In this document: positions 8,215 to 16,873 of the stretch, in pieces
Layout: each line of letters opens with the position of its first letter
Position numbering within the stretch: position 1 is the first letter of the stretch
Assembly: GCA_038528965.1 (NCBI GenBank)
Contig: JBCBEC010000010.1
Span: 62,001-126,000 of the forward strand
DNA: 64,000 nucleotides
Direction of reading: 5' to 3'
Source: Lewinella sp038528965
Lineage (GTDB): Bacteria > Bacteroidota > Bacteroidia > Chitinophagales > Saprospiraceae
Translations under genes and position numbers: made by a program
Notes under the pieces: generated by a model
Told to the model about the DNA's origin: nothing
The model's input: the letters and a program-made list of their open reading frames with translations, nothing else
Database searches by the model: none

Positions 8215-9774
8215 TTATTCTTTAACCAGCAATTCCTCTAGCTCCTCTAAGGACTTGCCTTTGGTTTCGGGTACTACAAAGAGTACGAAGAATACCCCAA
8301 TGAGACCAAATACCCCGTAGATGAGGAAGGTCGTTGACGCACCGAGCGTTGCCAATTCCCAAGGGAAGACCAATTGCACAAGGAAACTAACACCAGAGTT
8401 GATGAGACCAACGAAAGAGATAGCCAATCCGCGTACGGCATTCGGGAACAATTCAGAGAATAGTACCCACATAACTGGCCCAATTGAAATGGCGAATGAA
8501 GCCACAAACCCTAGGATACCTAGTAGCACCAGTGTAGGATTAATCGTGATGGCACCAGAGACCAACTCCGATTCGTAAGTGCCGGCCGCTTTTTCACCTA
8601 TTGCGGCTTGCAGTGCATTTTTGTATTCTAGGTCACTACCAAAGCTTACGCCTACTACATCCGTCAAGGCGTCCTTGTTGATTTCTGCGGGCAGTGTAGC
8701 AACAGCCTCTTGTGTAAGGGTATAGTCGGCTGTGTTGAAACTGTACGCCAGTATAAACATACAGATCGCAATACCGGCCAGACCAAATAGTAGTAGTGGC
8801 TTACGCCCCAGCTTATCAATCAGGGCAATGGCGATAAGGGTAAATACCAGGTTGATCACCCCAACATAAATAGCCTGTGAGAAAGAAGCATCTGTACCAA
8901 CACCTGATTGCTCAAAGATCATCGGAGCGTAGAAGAATACAGAGTTGATACCTGTAATCTGCTGCAAGACACCAACCACTATACCTATGGTCAATACGAG
9001 TGCCATCGACTTCTTGAACAATTCCGAAATCGGCAGCTTGCTGGTTTGGTCGCCCACTTCCATGGCATTGCGAATTTTCTCCAGCTCGGCTGCGGCATCT
9101 TCGCCAGAGGCCCGTTTCATCACGGACATGGCTTCGTCAAACTCTCCTTTCATCACCAACCAGCGTGGACTGCGAGGTACAAAATAGAGACCCGCAAAGT
9201 AGAGTATAGCCGGTAGGGTTTCCAGACCTAGCATCCAGCGCCAGTTCCATTCGTCGAACTTCAGGTTCATCGCCCATTCCGCATCCGACTTGCCTAACTG
9301 TAGAATTAGGTAGTTGGTGAAGAAGGCTACTGAAATACCGATTACGATATTCAACTGGTTAAAGGAAACCATGCGACCACGTAGCTCCGGTGGAGAAATT
9401 TCGGCGATGTACATAGGTGCGATAATCAAAGAAGCACCCACACCAACTCCACCGATCATACGGGCAATTACCAAGGCTGTATAGGATGGAGCGAAGGCTG
9501 AACCTATAGCTGAGATAGCGTAGAGGACTGCGGCATATTTTAAAACTCTGCGACGCCCGATCCGGTCACTTAAGGGGCCGGCCGCCAACATCGCAAGGGT
9601 CGCAGTAAGGGTCAATGAGCTTACGGACCATCCCACCTGCAGCTTTGTGAGTCCGAATTCTATTTCAATAAATTTGTTCACCCCCGAAATCACTGAGGCG
9701 TCAAAGCCCATCAAAAAGCCACCCAGCGCAACGATCAAGGCCGTGGTGACAATGTAGAAGGTACTGTTCTTCAT
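8215..9774 (-). CDS. MFS sugar porter (XylE/GLUT-like sugar:H+ symporter)
   Basis: 519 residues with about twelve membrane segments. Family signatures are present: 'GFDASVISG' in helix 1, 'DRIGRRRVL' (the G-R-R motif after helix 2), 'PMYIAEISPPELRGR' after helix 4, 'QQITGINSVFFYAP' in helix 7, 'DKLGRKPLL', and the terminal 'PETKGKSLEELE'. These mark inner-membrane hexose or pentose uptake. A long non-membrane insertion of about 60 residues sits between helices 9 and 10 (starting near NTADYTLTQEAV and running to YESELVSG), longer than in E. coli XylE. In the locus it would import the glucose released by the hydrolases. Transcribed with its neighbours on the minus strand. Confidence 0.9.
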   Translation of the reverse strand: MKNSTFYIVTTALIVALGGFLMGFDASVISGVNKFIEIEFGLTKLQVGWSVSSLTLTATLAMLAAGPLSDRIGRRRVLKYAAVLYAISAIGSAFAPSYTALVIARMIGGVGVGASLIIAPMYIAEISPPELRGRMVSFNQLNIVIGISVAFFTNYLILQLGKSDAEWAMNLKFDEWNWRWMLGLETLPAILYFAGLYFVPRSPRWLVMKGEFDEAMSVMKRASGEDAAAELEKIRNAMEVGDQTSKLPISELFKKSMALVLTIGIVVGVLQQITGINSVFFYAPMIFEQSGVGTDASFSQAIYVGVINLVFTLIAIALIDKLGRKPLLLFGLAGIAICMFILAYSFNTADYTLTQEAVATLPAEINKDALTDVVGVSFGSDLEYKNALQAAIGEKAAGTYESELVSGAITINPTLVLLGILGFVASFAISIGPVMWVLFSELFPNAVRGLAISFVGLINSGVSFLVQLVFPWELATLGASTTFLIYGVFGLIGVFFVLFVVPETKGKSLEELEELLVKE

Positions 9775-9960
9775 TGTTCTAGTTTAGATTTTATACTAAG
9801 TCTAAGTATATGCAGCTCTGGAAATGGTTGGAATAACCCGTTCTCAAAGGCGTATACGATCATTTACGCGGCAGGAGAATACCTGAGTAGCGTATTTGCG
9901 GTGTCGTGGTTTAGAGGGGAAAAATGGGGTTTGCCTATCGGCAATGTATTGTTGTATTAA

Positions 9961-9996
9961 GCATCCCCGGACAGGGAGTTTCACTACCGGGGATGC
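9961..9996 (-). terminator. Intergenic hairpin after the T9SS binding-protein gene
   Basis: A perfect 10-bp stem (GCATCCCCGG at 9961-9970, CCGGGGATGC at 9987-9996) with a 16-base loop lies 29 bases beyond the stop codon at 10025. Only a short T-poor tail follows on the minus strand, so termination may be partial. Confidence 0.65.
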
Positions 9997-10024
9997 TTTC
10001 ATGTGGTATGAGAAAGGCGAGCCT

Positions 10025-11362
10025 TTATTGTACCAATAGCTTACCTGTAGCTGATTCACCATCAACTGTCAAGGTATAAAAGTACAAGCCTTTTGGCAAT
10101 TCTACCGTAGAGTAGGGGATTTGATAGCTTCCAGGTGCCTGGTTAGCACGGAAAATCTGCCCTATATACTGCCCATTGGCGTGGTGTAGGCTGATACTTA
10201 CCTCTGCTGATTCCGTCAACTCGTACTGGAAGTTGGTCATTTCTGTAGCTGGGTTCGGGAAAGCGTTGAAAGCTTCCACATTGCTCAGTACGTCAAAAGT
10301 ATTGACAGGATCTCCAAGTTGGAGATTATCAAAGTAGTATTGATCCGCGGTAAAGTTGGCAGGATCAAACAAAATCACGATTTGGTTGAAACTTTGGCCT
10401 GCTGCCCCACTGAAGTCATAGCTTAGGGTTTCCCAGGCATTGGATCCACTGGTGGATACAGATACGCCTAGTGCTTCAACTGGTTCAGAACCATCATCCA
10501 AGTTCTGCTGCAAAGAAATACGTACCTCGGTTGGAGCAGCAGAGTCCCAAACATCTAGTGTAAGCGTTGTACTAGCTGCATCAAGAGTAGCGATACCCTC
10601 GGTACGGGCTATGATTACATCGAATTCTTCCGCAGCATTACGGATGTAAGAACCCACAAAGTCACTCATATTTCCATTCTGGTCAGGATTTGCAATCCGG
10701 CGGAAGTTGATACCTGAATGAGAAAAAGTGAAGTCTACATTCTGCTGGCACTCGAAATCCATAAAGACAGTAGCGTCTAGTACCGCATCGGCACAAGGAT
10801 CATCGGCCAACTCTGGGCCGTTTAGGTTGTCAAAGTACCACTGGGTGCCATTATTTGTGTTAGGCTCGAACAACAGAACGATACGGTCTACAGCGGTATT
10901 AGAAACGCCGGCGTCTGGTTGTTCAACAAAGCCAAATGTCAAAGTCTCCCATTCTTCCGTAGCAGTTGTCACTGCGGTATAGGCACTGTGGCGGCCAGTT
11001 GGGAAGTTATCCGGAAGTGCATCTACACTATTTTCAAGTGTAATTTGCACCGTCAAACCAGGAGCAGGGCTCCAAACATCAATGGACATTTGCTTTGCAC
11101 CAGAGAGGTAGTCAGCCAAATCAGCCATAAGGGCATCCAAAATAATAACATCAAACGCATCACCTGGGTTACGGGCGTAAGCAGCAACTACTCGGCTGTC
11201 ATTTACTCCGTTTGGTGCAGGATTGGCAAAGTAAGGAATAAAGGTTCCGCTAATGAACCCGTAGGTCCCTTTGCGCTGGTCTTCAAAGTTATCCCAAGTA
11301 GTCTGTGCTATTAAGCCTTGGGCAAGTATTAGAATGGATAGGGCGAAGTACAACTTCTTCAT
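10025..11362 (-). CDS. T9SS-exported protein with two carbohydrate-binding-like domains
   Basis: 445 residues. The signal peptide runs to residue ~19 (LILAQGLIAQ). Two repeats follow, residues about 20-185 and 200-355. Each opens with 'WDNFEDQRKG' or 'FMDFECQQNV', carries a 'VVAAYARNPGDAFDVII' or 'VGSYIRNAAEEFDVIIA' segment, and closes with 'QWYFDNLNGP' or 'QYYFDNLQLG', typical of jelly-roll CBMs. Residues ~360-445 are a type IX secretion C-terminal domain (AFPNPATEMTNFQYEL ... GLYFYTLTVDG ... GKLLVQ). It therefore crosses the outer membrane and is anchored or released. With no catalytic domain, it is probably a secreted glycan-binding protein working with the GH16 enzyme encoded just upstream. 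Confidence 0.8.
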   Translation of the reverse strand: MKKLYFALSILILAQGLIAQTTWDNFEDQRKGTYGFISGTFIPYFANPAPNGVNDSRVVAAYARNPGDAFDVIILDALMADLADYLSGAKQMSIDVWSPAPGLTVQITLENSVDALPDNFPTGRHSAYTAVTTATEEWETLTFGFVEQPDAGVSNTAVDRIVLLFEPNTNNGTQWYFDNLNGPELADDPCADAVLDATVFMDFECQQNVDFTFSHSGINFRRIANPDQNGNMSDFVGSYIRNAAEEFDVIIARTEGIATLDAASTTLTLDVWDSAAPTEVRISLQQNLDDGSEPVEALGVSVSTSGSNAWETLSYDFSGAAGQSFNQIVILFDPANFTADQYYFDNLQLGDPVNTFDVLSNVEAFNAFPNPATEMTNFQYELTESAEVSISLHHANGQYIGQIFRANQAPGSYQIPYSTVELPKGLYFYTLTVDGESATGKLLVQ

Positions 11363-11419
11363 ACAAGAAAGTTTGAGTGATTGATGAATATGATGTGATG
11401 GTTGCTATGTCGGCGGTGT

Positions 11420-11458
11420 AGAGACGCTCCTGATAACTATCGGGAGCAATGCGTCTCT
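11420..11458. repeat. Two-part hairpin of the GAGACGC...GCGTCTC family
   Basis: AGAGACGC (11420-11427) pairs with GCGTCTCT (11451-11458), and TCCTGATA (11428-11435) pairs with TATCGGGA (11438-11445) through one G-T pair, leaving GCAAT bulged. The outer arm is related to the perfect palindrome at 31162-31181. It lies between the GH16 and T9SS-protein genes and may act as a terminator or a dispersed palindromic element. Confidence 0.6.
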
Positions 11459-11484
11459 AGCCAAACAGCCAATGTTGTCAGTTT

Positions 11485-12357
11485 TTACCCCTCCTGGAAT
11501 ACGCGTACATAATCCACTTCCATAACTTGAGGGAATTGGGTAGATGCATCAGGGTTACCCGGCAGATTACCGCCTACCGCAATATTCATAATCAAGTGGA
11601 AGTTCTGATCGAACGGCCAGGTAGTGGGTAGGGTAGTGCTACGAGAGAAAGGAGTACCAAAAGGCTCACCATCTACCATCATCTGGATACAATCTTCGTT
11701 CCAGAGTACGGAGAAGATGTGGAACTCATCGTTGAAGTTCGGGCCGGCATCTTTTTCGAAATACTCAGAAGTAAAGCGCCAGAAGTCGTGGCCGTAGTGA
11801 ATGGTACCAAATACGCGGTCTGGATCATTACCTAGGTATTCCATGATATCGATCTCGCCGCTCTTCGGCCATCCACCGTATACGTTATCGGTTGGTAGCA
11901 TCCAGATTGCTGGCCACAGGCCTTGACCAATCGGTAGGCGGGCACGAACGTCGATACGACCGTAGCGCCAGTCACCTTTGTTTTTGGTGACCATCCGCGT
12001 TGAGGTGTACTGATGTTGATTTAAGTACAATGGAAATTCTCTTTTCGCCGTCATGGTAAGGATGCCATCATTGACGCGCACGTTCTCCGGACGATCCGTG
12101 TAATATTGCAATTCGTTGTTACCCCATCCACAGAGGTCTGGGCTAATATCACAGCCATCGCCTAGATCGTAGGACCACTTGCTGTCATCAACGCTATCGC
12201 CGTCAAATTCGTCGCTCCAGACCATAGTGTAGCTGGCGCCTAAGTCGCTTGGGAAACGGCAGCCGGCCACTTCTTCTTGCTTTTCGCAGGAGCTGAAAGT
12301 AAAGGCGGAAAAGAATGCGAAAAGGATAGATGAAATTTGGATTACAGATATTCTCAT
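11485..12357 (-). CDS. GH16 endo-1,3-beta-glucanase (laminarinase), lipoprotein
   Basis: About 290 residues from the ATG at 12357; another ATG at 12363 would add two. A lipobox (FSSC) gives a lipid-anchored enzyme. The catalytic motif 'GEIDIMEYLG' carries the nucleophile Glu, assisting Asp and acid/base Glu (about Glu168, Asp170, Glu173). The inserted Met gives the beta-bulge type EIDIME found in laminarinases rather than kappa-carrageenases. Supporting blocks are 'WSDEFDGDSVDDSKW', 'GWGNNELQYYT', 'WPAIWMLP' and the closing 'MEVDYVRVFQ'. It cuts internal beta-1,3 bonds of laminarin-type glucans at the surface or in the periplasm. It is divergent from the triple-Y regulator, and the shared promoter region carries direct repeats. 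Confidence 0.93.
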   Translation of the reverse strand: MRISVIQISSILFAFFSAFTFSSCEKQEEVAGCRFPSDLGASYTMVWSDEFDGDSVDDSKWSYDLGDGCDISPDLCGWGNNELQYYTDRPENVRVNDGILTMTAKREFPLYLNQHQYTSTRMVTKNKGDWRYGRIDVRARLPIGQGLWPAIWMLPTDNVYGGWPKSGEIDIMEYLGNDPDRVFGTIHYGHDFWRFTSEYFEKDAGPNFNDEFHIFSVLWNEDCIQMMVDGEPFGTPFSRSTTLPTTWPFDQNFHLIMNIAVGGNLPGNPDASTQFPQVMEVDYVRVFQEG

Positions 12358-12419
12358 GACCATTTGTTTTGTTGAAAGCTTACTCTACCAAATTTAGCAG
12401 GTATTTTTGAAGCAGGCAT

Positions 12420-12480
12420 ACATCATGGCTACTTCTTGTCTGCCAACTGTCTTTTATTACCACATCATTACTACATCATT
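12420..12480. promoter_or_regulatory. Candidate operator between GH16 and the regulator gene
   Basis: ACATCATT occurs at 12462-12469 and 12473-12480, 11 bp apart, and a third ACATCAT lies at 12420-12426, 42 bp (about four turns) upstream. The core ACATCATTACTACATCAT differs by one base from the reverse complement of 131-148. It lies roughly midway between the two divergent starts at 12357 and 12568, so one bound protein could control both genes. Confidence 0.58.
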
Positions 12481-12567
12481 GCACATATTCGATTATCTTG
12501 GCGCAGACTTAGGTGTTTGGGCTACCCTAGTAATTACTGGGTTTTCCTGCCTTTTAAGGTAAGAAGG

Positions 12568-15528
12568 ATGAGGTATTACAGACTTTCTCATTGTTTCAAT
12601 TCGACTACATCACTAGTGCACAGCCTTTTGCTGGTAGCACTGGTTTTTGCTGTGGTAGGTGAGATATTCACCCAGGAAAACCGCTTCGGTATCCCCGAAA
12701 CTGTCAACTACGCCAAGGATGAATACCGGGCTGGTACTCAAAACTGGGCTATCACACAAGATGATAGTGGCCTGGTTATTTTTGGAAATAACAAGGGCGT
12801 ACTGGTTTTTGATGGCTCCGACTGGGAATTAGTGCCTTTGCCCAACCGTACCATCGTCCGCTCTTTAGCGAAAGCACCTGATGGCCGCATCTACGTGGGC
12901 GGGCAGGATGAGTTCGGTTACCTGGATCGGGATGATTGTCAGCAGATTTGCTACCGATCACTCAGTCACCAGTTGCCGGAAATGGAGCAAAGCTTTGAAG
13001 ATGTCTGGAAAATATTTGTGGGTAAAGACGAGGTCTTTTTTTGCACCCATGAGACCCTGTTCCGTTGGGACGGACAGCGTTTTGACAAAACACCTGCGCA
13101 GCAACGCTTCGAGAATTTTTTCTGGCTAGACGAGCAACTTTACGCACAGGATATTGGTACCGGTCTCCAACGCTGGACTGGGAACAGCTTCGAATTGGTT
13201 CCAGAAGGCCAGCTTTTCGTTGAAACCCACATTACTGCCATTTTACCCCGTGGCGAGTCTATCTTAATTGTCACTGATTTAGACGGACTCTATCAAATGC
13301 AGGAGAATACCATTGTGAGCTGGGAAGTCTCGGCCTCACAATTTTTGCGCCTCAACCAGGCCTACTGCGCTATTGCACTAAAGGACGGAAATATGGCCAT
13401 TGGCACCGTGCAAAATGGGCTGGTGATCATGGATCAGACCGGAAATATTGTGCAGCATATCAATAAGGCGGTTGGTCTGCAGAACAACACTGTACTCTCC
13501 CTTTTTCAAGATAACCTGGATAATTTCTGGCTGGCAGCGGATAACGGTATCGACTATGTAAAGATCAGTACGCCCTTTTCATTGATTGGTGATTACCTCG
13601 GAATAGATGGTACGGGTTACTCGGCCATTATTCACGAGGGGCTGTTATTCCTGGCAACCAATCAGGGACTTTTTACGCTAGATTGGCCAGTGCGACGCGA
13701 AGGTATGCGTCTGCCACCGGCGCGGGAAGTGGGCCGGCCAAGTGGTCAAATTTGGGGCTTCAGCAAGTTGGATGAAAGCTTGCTGATCAATGCTCACACC
13801 GGACTTTTCGAGTGGAATCAAGGGCAACTGACGCCACTTTTTACTTCAGAAGGCTCGTGGAAGGTGGTCAGTCTACCCAAGCACCCCAACCTGGCCTTGG
13901 AAGGCGGATATACCGGCTTGAGGCTCTACACTAAAAACACTGCAACCAACCGCTGGCAGTTCAGTCACCGAATCGAAGGCTTCGATGAGTCAGCCCGAGT
14001 TTTTGAGGTAGACGAGGACGGCTACATCTGGGTATCGCACGCCTACAAGGGCCTGTTTCGCTTAAGGCTGATCAATGAAAATAGAGAAACGGAAGTGAAG
14101 TTCTACGGCCGCGATGAAGGACTGCCTGGTACCATTTCCCTCAATGTACTCAAGATTGAAAATGATCTCATCGCCACGACACCCGAGGGGGCCTATCGCT
14201 ACAACTCAGGGTCAGATCAATTTGAACCCTTTACGGATTTAAATAATCTGCTGGACGGAGTGTCGCCCATTGCGCGCTTATTACAAGATGCGGATGGTCG
14301 GCTTTGGTTTTCCAAGGCTCAGGAGTTTGGCTACTTTGAGTTACAGCAATCTGGTTTCCTCCAAGAACCAACAGTAGAACGGGTGTATTCCAACCACCTG
14401 CAGGAATACCTGGTAGACGGCTTTGAACATGTTTCCTCGCTGGATAGCAACAACTTACTCATTGCTACAGAGAAGGGCTTCATCAGCTACCACCCCCAGG
14501 AAGGTGCTAAACGCGGTACTGGAATTAACGTATTGATCCGGGAGGCTAGTTTGGTTGATATCCAAGACTCTATTTTGTATTCCGAAGGGCTGCAAAGCTT
14601 GAGTACAGCACCAGTGAAAGACTTCGAGATACACCACTCGCTGAATGGACTGCGTTTCCGCTTTGCGGCGCCGTTTTACGAACAAACAGATAATATCCAA
14701 TATCGTCACCGCTTGTTGGGTTACCAGGAGGAGTGGTCGGCTTGGCGTACACGAAAGGAAAAAGAGTACACCAACTTACCGGCCGGTGATTATGTCTTCA
14801 TGGTGCAGGCGCGTAATTCTTATAACGTTGAAAGTGAGTCCACTCAATTTGCCTTTACGATACTACCTGCCTGGTATGCTTCGATTTGGGCCCGATTGCT
14901 GTATGCCTTGCTGGGCGTTGCCACAGTAATAGCTATGATGGCCTACAATGCGCGTCGCTTAAGCAAGCAGCACGGTAAAATTGTGGCCAAGCAAGCGGAG
15001 GAATTCGCTCAGACCGAGGCGCGATTACAAGAGGAAAAAGAGCAATCAACTATTGAAATCAACCGCCTTCGGTCGGAGAAATTGGAAGCCGATATTCAGC
15101 ATCAAACCTCCCAATTGGCCTCGGCCACGATGCACTTAGTCCAAAAAGGAGAGGTGTTATTGAAGATCAAAAAGGAGCTCACAAAAATTCTCCAAGGGGA
15201 AACGATAGAGGACAACCGCCGTAAGCTCCAACGCATCATCCACACCATCGATGGTAATACCCGCCTCGATAGCAATTGGGAACAATTTGAAATTTATTTT
15301 GATCAGGTTCACAAAAATTTCCTCCGCAACCTCCGCGAAAAGTATCCTGATTTGACACCAAAAGATCAAAAGCTCTGTGCTTACCTGCGCATGAACCTGA
15401 CCACCAAAGAGATCGCACCGCTGATGAACATCTCCGTCCGTGGCGTCGAAATCAGCCGTTACCGCTTGCGTAAAAAACTCCAGCTAGACACCGATACCAA
15501 TTTGACGGATTTTATTATGCGGTTCTGA
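12568..15528 (+). CDS. Membrane one-component regulator: propeller sensor, Y_Y_Y domain, LuxR-type HTH
   Basis: 986 residues from the ATG at 12568; an open frame extends upstream without a better start. A hydrophobic N-terminal segment (LLLVALVFAVVG) precedes a long periplasmic region of seven-bladed-propeller type repeats (for example 'TVLSLFQDNLDNFWLAADNGI', 'GRLWFSKAQEFGY'). Residues ~694-764 are a triple-Tyr (Y_Y_Y) domain ('YRHRLLGYQEEWSAW', 'YTNLPAGDYVFMVQARN'). A membrane helix (~770-795), a coiled coil (~800-880) and a C-terminal HTH ('LTTKEIAPLMNISVRGVEISRYRLRKKL') follow. Unlike hybrid two-component sensors of this group there is no kinase or receiver domain, so oligosaccharide sensing would act directly on DNA from the membrane. 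It is the likely regulator of the adjacent glucan genes. Confidence 0.85.
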   Translation: MRYYRLSHCFNSTTSLVHSLLLVALVFAVVGEIFTQENRFGIPETVNYAKDEYRAGTQNWAITQDDSGLVIFGNNKGVLVFDGSDWELVPLPNRTIVRSLAKAPDGRIYVGGQDEFGYLDRDDCQQICYRSLSHQLPEMEQSFEDVWKIFVGKDEVFFCTHETLFRWDGQRFDKTPAQQRFENFFWLDEQLYAQDIGTGLQRWTGNSFELVPEGQLFVETHITAILPRGESILIVTDLDGLYQMQENTIVSWEVSASQFLRLNQAYCAIALKDGNMAIGTVQNGLVIMDQTGNIVQHINKAVGLQNNTVLSLFQDNLDNFWLAADNGIDYVKISTPFSLIGDYLGIDGTGYSAIIHEGLLFLATNQGLFTLDWPVRREGMRLPPAREVGRPSGQIWGFSKLDESLLINAHTGLFEWNQGQLTPLFTSEGSWKVVSLPKHPNLALEGGYTGLRLYTKNTATNRWQFSHRIEGFDESARVFEVDEDGYIWVSHAYKGLFRLRLINENRETEVKFYGRDEGLPGTISLNVLKIENDLIATTPEGAYRYNSGSDQFEPFTDLNNLLDGVSPIARLLQDADGRLWFSKAQEFGYFELQQSGFLQEPTVERVYSNHLQEYLVDGFEHVSSLDSNNLLIATEKGFISYHPQEGAKRGTGINVLIREASLVDIQDSILYSEGLQSLSTAPVKDFEIHHSLNGLRFRFAAPFYEQTDNIQYRHRLLGYQEEWSAWRTRKEKEYTNLPAGDYVFMVQARNSYNVESESTQFAFTILPAWYASIWARLLYALLGVATVIAMMAYNARRLSKQHGKIVAKQAEEFAQTEARLQEEKEQSTIEINRLRSEKLEADIQHQTSQLASATMHLVQKGEVLLKIKKELTKILQGETIEDNRRKLQRIIHTIDGNTRLDSNWEQFEIYFDQVHKNFLRNLREKYPDLTPKDQKLCAYLRMNLTTKEIAPLMNISVRGVEISRYRLRKKLQLDTDTNLTDFIMRF

Positions 15529-15818
15529 GAGAATTAGAATTAGAATGAGAATTAGCGTTAGAATCTTCGTGATTAAACAAACGCTCCAACGATCAAACTA
15601 TCTAACCCATTAAATTCAATTTATCCACCGAAGCCTTTGGCGTAGGAGGCCCAACCCAACTAACTAAGGTCGACGCAGGAGACCGAACTAAATTCACTAA
15701 CCAAGGCCGACGGCAGGAGGCCCAACTAAATCAACCAACTCAACTAACTAAGGCCGACGGCAGGAGGCCTAACCAATTCAACTAAATTCACCAACCAAGG
15801 CCGCAGGCCTAACTAAAC
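15529..15818. repeat. Intergenic repeat block: TTAGAAT tract and four GGYC/GRCC hairpins
   Basis: The block starts with GAATTAGAATTAGAATGAGAATTAGCG-like hexamer repeats (15532-15566). It then holds hairpin units joined by CAACTAA/CCAACTAA linkers: 15668-15684 (GGTC...GACC), 15705-15722, 15752-15769 and 15799-15809 (GGCC...GGCC). No gene is visible. The same units recur at 31039-31111, 49634-49727 and 59244-59392. Confidence 0.8.
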
Positions 15819-16682
15819 TCACTGCTTTTCCAAATACCGATGAATAGCCGCAAAATCCAACCTGCCCATACCCTGCTTACTGGCCGCAGCGAATAGCTCT
15901 TTGGCGACATTAGCCAGGTACAAAGGTTGCTGATGCTCGTAGGCGGTGACCGCAGCTAGGTGCAAATCCTTCTGCATCCATTCCAATGGGAACTGTACTT
16001 CGTAATCATCTCCACGCACCATTTCTGCTTTGAACTTGGTAAAGGGAGCGGAGACGACGAGATTCGGTAAAGTGTTGAGTAAGAAGTCCTTGTCAATTCC
16101 CATCTTTTCTCCCAGGAGAACGGCCTCTGAAAAAATGATCATCGATTGTGCCAGCATGATATTGACCAGCATTTTGTAGGAGGCACCCTGTCCTGCTTCG
16201 CCAATGCGGATGGTCTTTTTACCCATGTAATCTAGCAATGGGCTGATAGTACTCAGCAGGCTTTCGTCGGCACCGACAAAAAAGACCAATTCGGCGTTTT
16301 GGGCGTGTGGCTTCGTGCCCGCTACTGGAGTATCCGCGAAACGAACCTTATGCGCTTGCGCAGCCGCCAGTGCTTCTTTGCTGAACGAGGGGTTCACGGT
16401 GGTACAATCTGCCCAGATCGCACCTTCTTGCATAGCGGATAAGGCACCATTGTCCCCAAAGAAGACGTAGCGAACTACTTCTGGAGTAGACAACATACTG
16501 AATACAATATCAGCCCCGGCAACAGCTTCATTGGCCGAGCTGGCTACTTGAGCGCCGTCCTTAGCTAGCTGTTCCGCTGCGGCTTGCGACCGATTGTAAA
16601 CGGTGAGCTCAACTCCATTTTTAAGGAGGTTAGCCGCCATCCGACTGCCCATAATACCCAGGCCGATAAATGTTACTTTCAT
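15819..16682 (-). CDS. NAD(P)-dependent beta-hydroxyacid dehydrogenase (3-hydroxyisobutyrate dehydrogenase / glyoxylate reductase family)
   Basis: 287 residues from the second of two adjacent ATGs (16685 is the first). The N-terminal Rossmann motif 'FIGLGIMGSRMA' binds NAD(P). 'DTPVAGTKPHAQ' is a variant of the substrate-binding DAPVSGG block, and 'GASYKMLVNIM' supplies the conserved catalytic Lys region. The C-terminal half is the all-helical domain ('FPLEWMQKDLHLA', a close match to F-x-L-x-x-M-x-KDL). The family reduces or oxidises small 3-hydroxy acids such as 3-hydroxyisobutyrate, tartronate semialdehyde, or succinic semialdehyde; the exact substrate cannot be read here. It stands alone, beside the repeat block. 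Confidence 0.87.
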   Translation of the reverse strand: MKVTFIGLGIMGSRMAANLLKNGVELTVYNRSQAAAEQLAKDGAQVASSANEAVAGADIVFSMLSTPEVVRYVFFGDNGALSAMQEGAIWADCTTVNPSFSKEALAAAQAHKVRFADTPVAGTKPHAQNAELVFFVGADESLLSTISPLLDYMGKKTIRIGEAGQGASYKMLVNIMLAQSMIIFSEAVLLGEKMGIDKDFLLNTLPNLVVSAPFTKFKAEMVRGDDYEVQFPLEWMQKDLHLAAVTAYEHQQPLYLANVAKELFAAASKQGMGRLDFAAIHRYLEKQ

Positions 16683-16730
16683 CATTATTGTTTTAGTGTG
16701 ATTTAATTTATTAGCGAGAATTTAGCCGAA

Positions 16731-16749
16731 GAGACGCATTGTAATGTGC
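16731..16749. repeat. Degenerate copy of the GAGACGCATT palindrome
   Basis: GAGACGCATTGTAATGTGC matches the left arm and centre of the perfect palindrome at 31162-31181 with decayed right-arm bases. It lies between the divergent dehydrogenase and acetyltransferase genes. Confidence 0.4.
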
Positions 16750-16873
16750 CTTTACGCTCCCCGATGTTGTTACAAAGGTGCAGTTTGAATCGTGTGATAT
16801 CTATCGCTCTTCTACCATAAATTGCACTGAGCCGTCAAAAGATTATTTTTGGAATTATACCTAAGCATTCATT

